From: CASQEL01 sp036655975
Lineage (GTDB): Bacteria > Desulfobacterota > Desulfovibrionia > Desulfovibrionales > Desulfovibrionaceae
Length of the DNA: 14,359 bases
Assembly (NCBI GenBank): GCA_036655975.1
Contig: JAVVPD010000057.1
Coordinates: 1-14,359 of the forward strand
Direction: 5' to 3'
Position 1 is the stretch's first letter, and each line of letters opens with the position of its first letter. The position numbers and the translations under genes were made by a program. Shown one piece after another: positions 8,148 through 14,117 of this stretch. A model generated the notes under the pieces. The model had not been told where the DNA came from and did not search any database. It saw only the letters and a program-made list of their open reading frames with translations.

Positions 8148-9125
8148 ATGAAAGTTCTTGTTACCGGAGGGGCTGGGTATATTGGCAGCCATACCTGTAA
8201 AGCTCTTGCCCTGCAAGGGCATGAAGTTGTTGTTTATGATAATCTGTCCACCGGGCACCGCGCTCTGGTGCGTTGGGGGGATTTTGAATACGGCGATATT
8301 CGCGATGCAGCCCGTCTGAGTGCTGTTTTGCGTCGCCATAAGCCGGATGGCTGTATTCACTTTGCCAGTTCCATTGCCGTGGGCGAATCTGTCATTGATC
8401 CCGGAAAATATTACGATAATAATGTCATCGGTTCCCTGCGTATTATGGAATGCTTGCGCGATTCTGCGTGCATGCGCTTGGTGGTTTCCGGTACCGCCGC
8501 CGTGTACGGCCTGCCCGAAGTGCTGCCCATTGCCGAAACAAGCCCTCTGGCCCCCATTAATCCCTACGGGCGTACCAAATTGATTATGGAATGGATGCTC
8601 AACGACTTTGCCCTTGCCCACAATCTGCAGTGGACAAGTTTGCGTTATTTTAACGCCGCTGGCGGTGACGCTGCAGGAGAGACGGGGGAATGGCATGACC
8701 CTGAAACGCATCTTATCCCCAATGTCTTACGCGCCATTGACGGGGATATCCCCGCCTTGCGTCTGTTTGGCGATGATTACGATACCCCCGACGGAACGTG
8801 CATCCGTGACTATATCCATGTGAGTGATCTTGCCGTCGCGCATGTGCTCGCCCTTGAATATTTGTTGGCGGGTAAGCCCTCCATGGCCATGAATCTGGGA
8901 ACCGGAACAGGTATTTCTGTGCGCGAAATTCTTGACGCTGCCGCGCGCGTTACCGGACGCCCCGTGCCGCATAGCATAGAAGGACGCCGCGCCGGAGACC
9001 CCGCCCGCCTCGTGGCGGATTCTCACCTCGCCCAAAAAACGCTGGGCTGGACGATGAGCCACAGTGACATCAGCACCATTCTCGCCACGGCGTGGGCGTG
9101 GCATTGTCAGAAAAAGGGGAAATAG
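8148..9125 (+). CDS. galE: UDP-glucose 4-epimerase
   Basis: This enzyme interconverts UDP-glucose and UDP-galactose (some relatives also act on the N-acetyl forms), using tightly bound NAD in the cytoplasm. Its 325 residues carry the NAD loop TGGAGYIGSHT (6-16), YDNLSTG (30-36), the SGTAAVYG segment (114-121) in which T116 stands where E. coli has catalytic S124, the YxxxK pair Y140/K144 (NPYGRTK), and the sugar-site strand LRYFNAAG. The 'RDYIHVSDLA' segment in the C-terminal half is also typical. AAGGA at the end of neuB (8137-8141) is a good ribosome-binding site 6 bp before the ATG. Next to neuB its likely role is to supply galactose-type sugar nucleotides for surface polysaccharide. Converges on hldA. 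Confidence 0.93.
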   Translation: MKVLVTGGAGYIGSHTCKALALQGHEVVVYDNLSTGHRALVRWGDFEYGDIRDAARLSAVLRRHKPDGCIHFASSIAVGESVIDPGKYYDNNVIGSLRIMECLRDSACMRLVVSGTAAVYGLPEVLPIAETSPLAPINPYGRTKLIMEWMLNDFALAHNLQWTSLRYFNAAGGDAAGETGEWHDPETHLIPNVLRAIDGDIPALRLFGDDYDTPDGTCIRDYIHVSDLAVAHVLALEYLLAGKPSMAMNLGTGTGISVREILDAAARVTGRPVPHSIEGRRAGDPARLVADSHLAQKTLGWTMSHSDISTILATAWAWHCQKKGK

Positions 9126-9134
9126 AGGTAGAAA

Positions 9135-9152
9135 AGATACGGGGCAGTATCT
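9135..9152 (-). terminator. weak hairpin after hldA
   Basis: AGATAC (9135-9140) and GTATCT (9147-9152) form a 6-bp stem with a 6-base loop in the 65-bp gap between the convergent galE and hldA. Read on the minus strand, the stem is followed by TTTTC, so it could end hldA transcripts. The stem is short and the T-run only four, so the call is tentative. Confidence 0.3.
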
Positions 9153-9190
9153 GCGTGGACTCTTGATGTCAGAACGCCCATGCTGCGCTG

Positions 9191-10234
9191 TTATTCCCAC
9201 GGTTCTGGGTGCGGCAAACCGCGCTGCAGCAGGGCCGCAGTGAGTTCTTCGGGGGTGACGGTGGCCGCGCCAAGCTTGGCAACGCTGACCCCCGCCGCCG
9301 CATTGGCGAGCATGGCGGCAAGCAATAGATCGTGGTTGACGCTTAAGGAAAGGGCCAAGGTTGCCATAACCGTATCGCCCGCGCCGGTAACATCAAACAC
9401 GCTGCGAGCCACGGTGGGCATGCGCCAAGTGATAGTGGGGTGCATAAACACCGCCATACCTTGCGCGCCGAGGGTGGCAACCAGGTGGGTGCAGCCCGTA
9501 TATTCCATAAGCGTGCGTCCTGCTAAACGAATTTGCTCCGTGGTGGCGGTGGGCATACGGGCACTTTGGCCCATTTCTTTGGTGTTGGGGGTGAGCAGCC
9601 ACGCCCCTTGGTACAGAGGCGTATTTTCAGGTTTTGGGTCAATGAGCAGGCGGATATGTGGGGCCTGCTCGCGGAGCATATGGCGTAATTTTTTCATAAA
9701 ACGTGGGCACACGAGGCCTTTGGCATAGTCAGAAAGTACCAGCACCGCATAGTTGGCGATATGCGTGTGGACAAGCTGCAACAGCGCGTCCTGATCCGCT
9801 ACGGACAGGGGGGTGCTGTCTTCGTGGTCGAGCCGGATCATCTGTTGTTGCTGGGCCATAACGCGGCTTTTGACACAGGTGCGCCGCTGGCTGCTGTGGA
9901 GGATATGCCCGTCAATGCCGGAAGCGTCAACAAGGCTGGCGAGTGCTTTGCCGTTGGTTCCGCTGCCGGTAATTCCCAGCAGACTGGCTTTACCGCCCAG
10001 CGCGCATATGTTACGGGCTACGTTACCCGCTCCGCCGAGAACATGACGGCGCTCATAAATTTGCACAACGGGCACAGGGGCTTCGGGGGAGATGCGTTCC
10101 ACGGTGCCCATAAGGTATTCGTCCAGCATGATATCACCGAGAATGAGCACCTTGCCGCGACGAAGTTCGTGCACCGTTTGCGGGGTATCCGCAGGGGGGC
10201 AGGGGGCGGAAAGCGTGTCAGCGTGTGTTGTCAT
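9191..10234 (-). CDS. hldA: D-glycero-beta-D-manno-heptose-7-phosphate kinase (kinase-only)
   Basis: PfkB/ribokinase-family enzyme that phosphorylates heptose-7-phosphate at C1 on the route to ADP-heptose. From this start it has 347 residues, matching domain I of E. coli HldE (RfaE). Visible motifs are GDIMLDEY (33-40), the sugar-binding GGAGNVARN (67-75), LSDYAKG (167-173), IDPKPEN (198-204) and the PfkB signature DVTGAGDT (281-288) with catalytic D287. The C-terminal cytidylyltransferase domain of HldE is absent: the protein ends about 60 residues after GAGD, so an hldC-type protein must be encoded elsewhere. AGGAT (minus strand, plus 10241-10245) supports the ATG at 10234; the open frame runs back to an ATG at 10549, but that part overlaps the divergent gene and looks unlike the family. 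The first 25 residues or so are a poorly conserved extension. Confidence 0.9.
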   Translation of the reverse strand: MTTHADTLSAPCPPADTPQTVHELRRGKVLILGDIMLDEYLMGTVERISPEAPVPVVQIYERRHVLGGAGNVARNICALGGKASLLGITGSGTNGKALASLVDASGIDGHILHSSQRRTCVKSRVMAQQQQMIRLDHEDSTPLSVADQDALLQLVHTHIANYAVLVLSDYAKGLVCPRFMKKLRHMLREQAPHIRLLIDPKPENTPLYQGAWLLTPNTKEMGQSARMPTATTEQIRLAGRTLMEYTGCTHLVATLGAQGMAVFMHPTITWRMPTVARSVFDVTGAGDTVMATLALSLSVNHDLLLAAMLANAAAGVSVAKLGAATVTPEELTAALLQRGLPHPEPWE

Positions 10235-10314
10235 AGGGCTATCCTGTGTTTTTTTATCAAAGTAACGAAGATTGCGCGCGCTGGCAATGCGGCGGGCGCT
10301 GGAGTGCATACTGC

Positions 10315-11094
10315 ATGAAATTGTTGGCGGATATTGTCGTTCCCACACCTTCGGGGGCTTTGTTGCCGTGCGCGGTAGTGCTTTCTCCACGGGCAAGGCA
10401 TGTGCGGGTACGACTGGCAGCAGACGGAGCGTTGGCTTTGCTGGTGCCGCCGAGCCGCAAGCTCTCCCCCGCCGAGGCGGTGGGCATAGTGCAGGATGCA
10501 TTGCCGTGGATAGAAAAAGCCCTGCACCGTTTAGCGCTGCGTCAGGCACAGGAGCCGCAGGCGCACGTCTTGCGTGTGCCGGAGCGTTTGGATTTACCTT
10601 CTTTAGGTGAATGCTGGCAGGTGCACTGCCTTGACGGCCCGGCGAATAGTACCCGAGACAGAGTAAGCCTGCGTGTGGGCGAAGCAGACAAGCACCTTAT
10701 GCTGCGCGGGAGTGTGCACAATATCCCTTTGTGCTGCCGTGTATTGCAACAATGGCTTATGGGCTATGCTACGGCTTATCTGTCGCAGCGTGTTTACGCG
10801 CTAGCCGCGCGCGATGGTTTTACGGTGAATCAGGTGCGGGTGCGCGGACAAAAGACCCGCTGGGGAAGTTGCTCAGAGCTGGGGAATATTAATGTGAACT
10901 ACCGGCTTATAGTGCTGGAACAGCCGTTGATAGACTATTTGATTCTTCACGAATTGTGCCATTTACGGCACATGAATCACTCGGCGGCCTATAAAGCCTG
11001 CCTGCAAAGCTATGAACCGCAGTGGAAGAAGTTTGAACAGGCTCTGACCCGTGCTTGGCGCGAACTTCCCCCGTGGATAGTGCAGCACTGTTGA
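10315..11094 (+). CDS. YgjP-like (DUF45) putative metal-dependent hydrolase
   Basis: A 259-residue protein of the YgjP/DUF45 family, which belongs with zinc metallopeptidase-like (M48/WLM-type) proteins; the biological substrate of the family is not settled. The diagnostic block is near the C-terminus: TRWGSCS (181-187), GNINVNYRL, then HELCH (212-216), an HExxH zinc site, followed by the conserved NHS (221-223), whose His is the likely third ligand. The N-terminal half matches the family only loosely (PRARHVRVRLAADGAL). There is no signal peptide or membrane segment, so it is probably cytoplasmic. The start is chosen for GGAG at 10301-10304 and the family-like MKLL beginning; an in-frame ATG at 10246 would add 23 residues of unlikely sequence. 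It is divergent from hldA with 80 bp between starts, and ends at the hairpin at 11160-11199. Confidence 0.82.
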   Translation: MKLLADIVVPTPSGALLPCAVVLSPRARHVRVRLAADGALALLVPPSRKLSPAEAVGIVQDALPWIEKALHRLALRQAQEPQAHVLRVPERLDLPSLGECWQVHCLDGPANSTRDRVSLRVGEADKHLMLRGSVHNIPLCCRVLQQWLMGYATAYLSQRVYALAARDGFTVNQVRVRGQKTRWGSCSELGNINVNYRLIVLEQPLIDYLILHELCHLRHMNHSAAYKACLQSYEPQWKKFEQALTRAWRELPPWIVQHC

Positions 11095-11159
11095 GAGTTG
11101 GTCTATGCTGGTGCTATCGTTACTATCCCCACTATTTGCTGAAGAATTTAGCGATGGAT

Positions 11160-11199
11160 AGTGGAGGCAGGGGGGGGCAGCGCCTCCCCCCGCTCTTTT
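11160..11199 (+). terminator. GC-rich intrinsic terminator between convergent genes
   Basis: A G8 run (11170-11177) pairs with a C6 run (11186-11191), and GGC/GCC extends the stem inwards past a bulge to a very small loop. The plus-strand product is followed by GCTCTTTT (11192-11199), fitting the end of the YgjP-like gene. An alternative stem GGAGGC/GCCTCC shares the region. On the minus strand the same hairpin lacks a T-run but may still help stop the ktrB-ktrA-PEBP transcript. Confidence 0.65.
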
Positions 11200-11215
11200 G
11201 GGCATTATGCACGTA

Positions 11216-11782
11216 TTATCGCGCGTATTTTCCGACAATCTTTGCTTCACCAAGCTTGGTGCCACTGATCATGAAACCCACGAGGGCGGGCATGGCCTTG
11301 GCATCAAGATTGAGCTTTTCGGTGTTTAAAGCATACACGGTGAACACGTAGCGGTGGGCTTTGGCTCCGGGGGGCGGGCATGCGCCGCCGTAGCCGACAG
11401 CGCCGAAGTCTGTCACCGATTGCACGGCACCGGCGGGAAGCTTTGCCCCGTCGGGGGTACCGGCGCCCATCGGAATGCTGTTGACCGTGGCGGGAATATT
11501 AAAAATCACCCAATGCCACCAACCGCTGCCTGTGGGGGCATCGGGATCATAGGCGGTAATGGCAAAGCTTTTGGTACCCTGAGGGGCGTTTTTCCAGTTT
11601 AATTCTGGGGAAACATTGGCTCCGGTACAGCCGAATCCGTTATAGACCTGCTGCACATTCATGGGAGTTTTAGCGGTAATTTGGGGACTGCTCAACGTGA
11701 ATTTTGTGCTTTTTGCTTGTACTGTGGCTGCAAAAGCTAAACACAGGCTGAGTGTGAGGCACAGAATATAGGATTTTTTCAT
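11216..11782 (-). CDS. Periplasmic YbhB/YbcL-family PEBP-like protein
   Basis: Phosphatidylethanolamine-binding-protein (Raf-kinase-inhibitor-like) family, YbhB/YbcL branch; bacterial roles are poorly known and ligand binding is assumed from the fold. Its 188 residues begin with a Sec signal peptide (MKKSYILCLTLSLCLAFAA, likely cut after VQA at 23), so it should be periplasmic. Family motifs are SPELNWKNAP (58-67), YDPDAPTGSGWWHW (78-91), and YGGACPPPG (131-139) leading into HRYVFTVYAL (143-152). C51 and C135 sit in two conserved loops and could form a disulfide. AAGGA stands 8 bp before the ATG, just after the ktrA stop, with 12 bp between the genes, so it is the third gene of the ktrB-ktrA operon. 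I see no signature linking it directly to potassium transport. Confidence 0.9.
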   Translation of the reverse strand: MKKSYILCLTLSLCLAFAATVQAKSTKFTLSSPQITAKTPMNVQQVYNGFGCTGANVSPELNWKNAPQGTKSFAITAYDPDAPTGSGWWHWVIFNIPATVNSIPMGAGTPDGAKLPAGAVQSVTDFGAVGYGGACPPPGAKAHRYVFTVYALNTEKLNLDAKAMPALVGFMISGTKLGEAKIVGKYAR

Positions 11783-11794
11783 GCTGCATCCTTT

Positions 11795-12451
11795 TTACGG
11801 TTTGAGTTTACGGACACTGAGTTGACGTCCTACAACAATAACGACATCCCCTTTGTGCAGAATGGTGTGTGCAGGGGGCACAAAAAGATATTCTTGAGTA
11901 TCTTGTGACCGTACACCAATAACCATGACTTCATAGTCACTCATAAGCTTTAGTTCTACTAAACTTTTGCCGTCCCAATTGTCAACCGTAAGTTCTTGTA
12001 CTAAGATTCCGCCGTATTTGGGGATCAGATCCAGCATACCGGGATTGCTCAAATGGTGGGCTGCCATGGTGGCGGCGTCGTGTTCGGGCACAATGGCGTG
12101 GTCTACTCCGAGGCGGCGCAAAATTTTGCGGTGTTCCAGATTTGTGGCTTTGACCCATATTTTGGGTACACCCAATTCTTGCAAATTCAGGGTAATGGTT
12201 AGGGATTGCTCCATGGCTTGCCCTACGCTGACGACCACGCAGTCAAAATGTTGAAATTGGAGCGAGCGCAATACACTCAAATTGCCCGCGTCAGCCTTAT
12301 ACACGGTATCAAGGGAATCCTGCGCCTGCTGAACTTTCAGCTCGGAACTGTCAATGCCAACAACGGTGTGCCCCAATTGGACGAGGGTTTTTGCCATTTG
12401 CATGCCGAATTTGCCCAGTCCGATAATGCCGATTTCAAGAAGTGTGTTCAT
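11795..12451 (-). CDS. ktrA: KtrA/TrkA-type RCK regulatory subunit of a potassium transporter
   Basis: Cytoplasmic RCK subunit that forms a ring under the KtrB/TrkH membrane subunit and gates it with bound nucleotide (ATP/ADP in studied KtrA proteins). From this start it has 218 residues, one RCK_N plus one RCK_C domain as in KtrA, about half the size of the duplicated E. coli TrkA. The Rossmann loop is GIIGLGKFG (8-16), followed by the acidic strand end VVGIDSSE. The C-terminal half has the RCK_C pattern (LTVDNWDGKSLVEL, then HTILHKGDVVIVVG). An ATG three codons upstream (12460) is in frame, but AGGA abuts it directly, whereas the same AGGA is 9 bp from this ATG, so 12451 is preferred. Follows ktrB by about 20 bp in the same operon. 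Confidence 0.88.
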   Translation of the reverse strand: MNTLLEIGIIGLGKFGMQMAKTLVQLGHTVVGIDSSELKVQQAQDSLDTVYKADAGNLSVLRSLQFQHFDCVVVSVGQAMEQSLTITLNLQELGVPKIWVKATNLEHRKILRRLGVDHAIVPEHDAATMAAHHLSNPGMLDLIPKYGGILVQELTVDNWDGKSLVELKLMSDYEVMVIGVRSQDTQEYLFVPPAHTILHKGDVVIVVGRQLSVRKLKP

Positions 12452-12460
12452 ATCATTCAT

Positions 12461-12464
12461 TCCT
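12461..12464 (-). promoter_or_regulatory. ribosome-binding site deciding the ktrA start
   Basis: Minus-strand AGGA lies 0 bp from the first in-frame ATG (12460) and 9 bp from the second (12451). The spacing favours the second. Confidence 0.55.
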
Positions 12465-12471
12465 GTGGCGT

Positions 12472-13827
12472 TTAGCCGATGGGGGTGTACATGGAAGGAT
12501 ATTCGTAATTACGGGTGGAGCGGAAGCTCTGCAAAGCCATCAGCAGGGTGATGAGGCCCACGCGCCCGATGAACATATTCAGGGTGATAATAATTTTGCC
12601 CGCAGCGCTCAGTTCGGGCGTCAAATTCATGCTCAGGCCCACAGTGCCAAGGGCGGACACCACTTCAAACAGGATAGCGAGCAAGGGTACATTTCCTTTT
12701 CCGGCACTGGCGCTCAGGCCGTTTTCGGTCAGACTGAGCAATATGACCGAAACACAGACAGTGACAGCAGAAAAAAAGAACAATGTCAGGGCACGGGTCA
12801 GGGCGGCGGTGTAAACAGCGCGCTGACCGATGACAATTTGCTTGTCCCCCCGCAATTGGGCGGAAATAAAGCCCACAAGTACACGGAAAGTTGTAGTTTT
12901 GATGCCACCCGCGCACGAACCCGGTGAGCCGCCGATAAACATGAGCACCACGAGCACGAGCAGACTAGCGTCGGTAAGGGTGGTCATGTCCACTGAGCAA
13001 AATCCGGCGGTGCGTGCGCTGACAGACTGGAAAAGCGCAACTAAAACAAGGCTAAAGCCTGTGGCGGGTGCATCATCGCGCAGCACTTCAATAAGCCAGA
13101 TAAGACCCCCGCCCCCCAAGATGAGGCCGCCAGAGGTGAGGAGCACCAGTATACTGTAGCGTCCAAGGCGGGCTTTGCCGCCGCGAAGGCGCGAGCGGAC
13201 TACGCTGATACATTCGCGCAGTACAGAAAAGCCGATGCCTCCGGCAATGATGTTGACCATGATGACCATGTTGACAGTAATGTTATCTTGGAAGGAGATA
13301 AGGTTAGACGGCAGCAACCCGAAGCCCGCATTACAGAAGGCAGAAATGGAATGAAAAATGGCGCTGAAGGGGTGGAAAACCACAGGATCTGCAAGGTAAA
13401 GTATGACTGCAGACAATCCTTCAATAAAAATAACAAGAAATATTACATGGCGTAAAAATGAGGCTAGATCAAAATCGCTATTGTTCAGTAAAGCCTGACT
13501 CACGGCGGTTCTGTCGGTAAAAGGTACCTTGTGCCTCCAGAGTAAAAAAATGAGGCTGGTGTAGGTGGTGATACCCAGCCCACCCAATTGAATAAGAATC
13601 AGCATGGTCAGCAGGCCGTACCCGTTGAAGACGCTGCCCACATCCAAGGTAGCCAACCCTGTGACGCATACGGCAGAGGTGGATAAAAAAAGCGCGTCCA
13701 CCACGGGTACATGTTGCCCCGCTTTCCAGCATAAAGGTGAGGCCAGTAAGGCAGCCCCTAATAAAATGACCAGCGCGAACAAAATAACCGGCCACGTGAG
13801 GGGGCTGAAGGCTTTACGGTGCAACAT
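12472..13827 (-). CDS. ktrB: KtrB/TrkH-type potassium-translocating membrane subunit
   Basis: Integral inner-membrane protein of the TrkH/KtrB/HKT superfamily, a potassium-uptake channel-like transporter, often sodium-dependent in Ktr systems. Its 451 residues match KtrB (about 445 in Bacillus) rather than the longer TrkH of E. coli. The four pore-loop motifs are visible in order: VCVTGLAT (53-60), AFCNAGFG (163-170), ARTAGFCS (271-278) and LGTVGLSM (393-400), each with the filter Gly. The glycine-rich GGSPGSCAGGIKTTT (299-313) matches the intramembrane gating loop of the third repeat. The start has only a weak ribosome-binding site, and no in-frame alternative is better. First gene of ktrB-ktrA-PEBP, with a plausible promoter about 90 bp upstream. 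Confidence 0.9.
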   Translation of the reverse strand: MLHRKAFSPLTWPVILFALVILLGAALLASPLCWKAGQHVPVVDALFLSTSAVCVTGLATLDVGSVFNGYGLLTMLILIQLGGLGITTYTSLIFLLWRHKVPFTDRTAVSQALLNNSDFDLASFLRHVIFLVIFIEGLSAVILYLADPVVFHPFSAIFHSISAFCNAGFGLLPSNLISFQDNITVNMVIMVNIIAGGIGFSVLRECISVVRSRLRGGKARLGRYSILVLLTSGGLILGGGGLIWLIEVLRDDAPATGFSLVLVALFQSVSARTAGFCSVDMTTLTDASLLVLVVLMFIGGSPGSCAGGIKTTTFRVLVGFISAQLRGDKQIVIGQRAVYTAALTRALTLFFFSAVTVCVSVILLSLTENGLSASAGKGNVPLLAILFEVVSALGTVGLSMNLTPELSAAGKIIITLNMFIGRVGLITLLMALQSFRSTRNYEYPSMYTPIG

Positions 13828-13918
13828 AAGGGGGCTCGGGCATCAAGGCGGGTAAATGTTTTATAACATAGCTATATGTATGGATAAAATATATATAACT
13901 CTGTTAGGTGAAGAGCAT

Positions 13919-13948
13919 AGTATTACGCTCGGATCGGTCTTGGGTCAA
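13919..13948 (-). promoter_or_regulatory. sigma70-like promoter for ktrB
   Basis: On the minus strand: -35 TTGACC (plus 13943-13948, five of six matches), an 18-bp spacer, and -10 AATACT (plus 13919-13924, four of six). It predicts a leader of roughly 80 nt. An imperfect 18-bp dyad (13913-13930, GAGC at one end and GCTC at the other, 14 of 18 positions symmetric) covers the -10 box and could be an operator; that part is speculative. Confidence 0.45.
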
Positions 13949-13961
13949 GTGGCTCTCTCTT

Positions 13962-13989
13962 TTGGCATATAAACGTGTTTCTCTATAAA
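13962..13989 (+). promoter_or_regulatory. sigma70-like promoter for the HD-domain gene
   Basis: TTGGCA (13962-13967), a 16-bp spacer and TATAAA (13984-13989) give five of six matches at each box. The start of transcription would be near 13996, leaving a leader of about 120 nt before the ATG at 14118. Its -35 box lies only 13 bp from that of the opposing ktrB promoter, so the two could share a regulator or interfere. Confidence 0.55.
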
Positions 13990-14024
13990 ATTTGATGTTT
14001 TCTTAATTTTCGATTTAGTATATC

Positions 14025-14073
14025 GTTTGAGTAGTCTTTACTATTTACTCGTGAAGAGTAAGATGAGGCAAAC
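14025..14073 (+). repeat. nested inverted repeats in the HD-gene leader
   Basis: TTACTC (14045-14050) and GAGTAA (14056-14061) form a 6-bp stem with a 5-base loop GTGAA, enclosed by GTTTG (14025-14029) and CAAAC (14069-14073). No T-run follows, so it does not look like an intrinsic terminator. It lies in the predicted leader of the HD gene. Confidence 0.4.
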
Positions 14074-14079
14074 ATTGTA

Positions 14080-14101
14080 ATATGCATCATATGGTGCATA
14101 T
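14080..14101 (+). repeat. 22-bp near-palindrome just before the HD-gene ribosome-binding site
   Basis: The two 11-base arms (ATATGCATCAT and ATGGTGCATAT) are complementary except for one position pair, which would be a G-U pair in RNA. The centre is CATATG. It could be a protein-binding operator, or an RNA hairpin ending 4 bp before the ribosome-binding site at 14106. It also contains two in-frame ATGs (14082, 14091) upstream of the chosen start. Confidence 0.5.
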
Positions 14102-14105
14102 AGCT

Positions 14106-14110
14106 GAGGT
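14106..14110 (+). promoter_or_regulatory. ribosome-binding site of the HD-domain gene
   Basis: GAGGT lies 7 bp before the ATG at 14118 and selects it over the in-frame ATGs at 14082 and 14091, which lie in the palindrome and lack such a site. Confidence 0.6.
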
Positions 14111-14117
14111 ATCTAAG

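Noticed and set aside
8133..8711. 192-codon open frame antisense to galE
   Set aside because: galE on the other strand has a full set of motifs; this frame has none.
10235..10549. N-terminal extension of hldA to an ATG at 10549
   Set aside because: The added 105 residues overlap the divergent YgjP-like gene, do not resemble the kinase family, and the ATG at 10234 has a good ribosome-binding site.
12442..12927. 161-codon plus-strand frame across the ktrA/ktrB junction
   Set aside because: It runs opposite two well-supported genes and is low-complexity in Gln, His and Gly, as expected of a shadow frame.
13962..13976. sigma54-type promoter at TGGCAT
   Set aside because: The -24-like TGGCA is not followed by a GC element at the right distance; the sigma70 reading with TATAAA fits much better.
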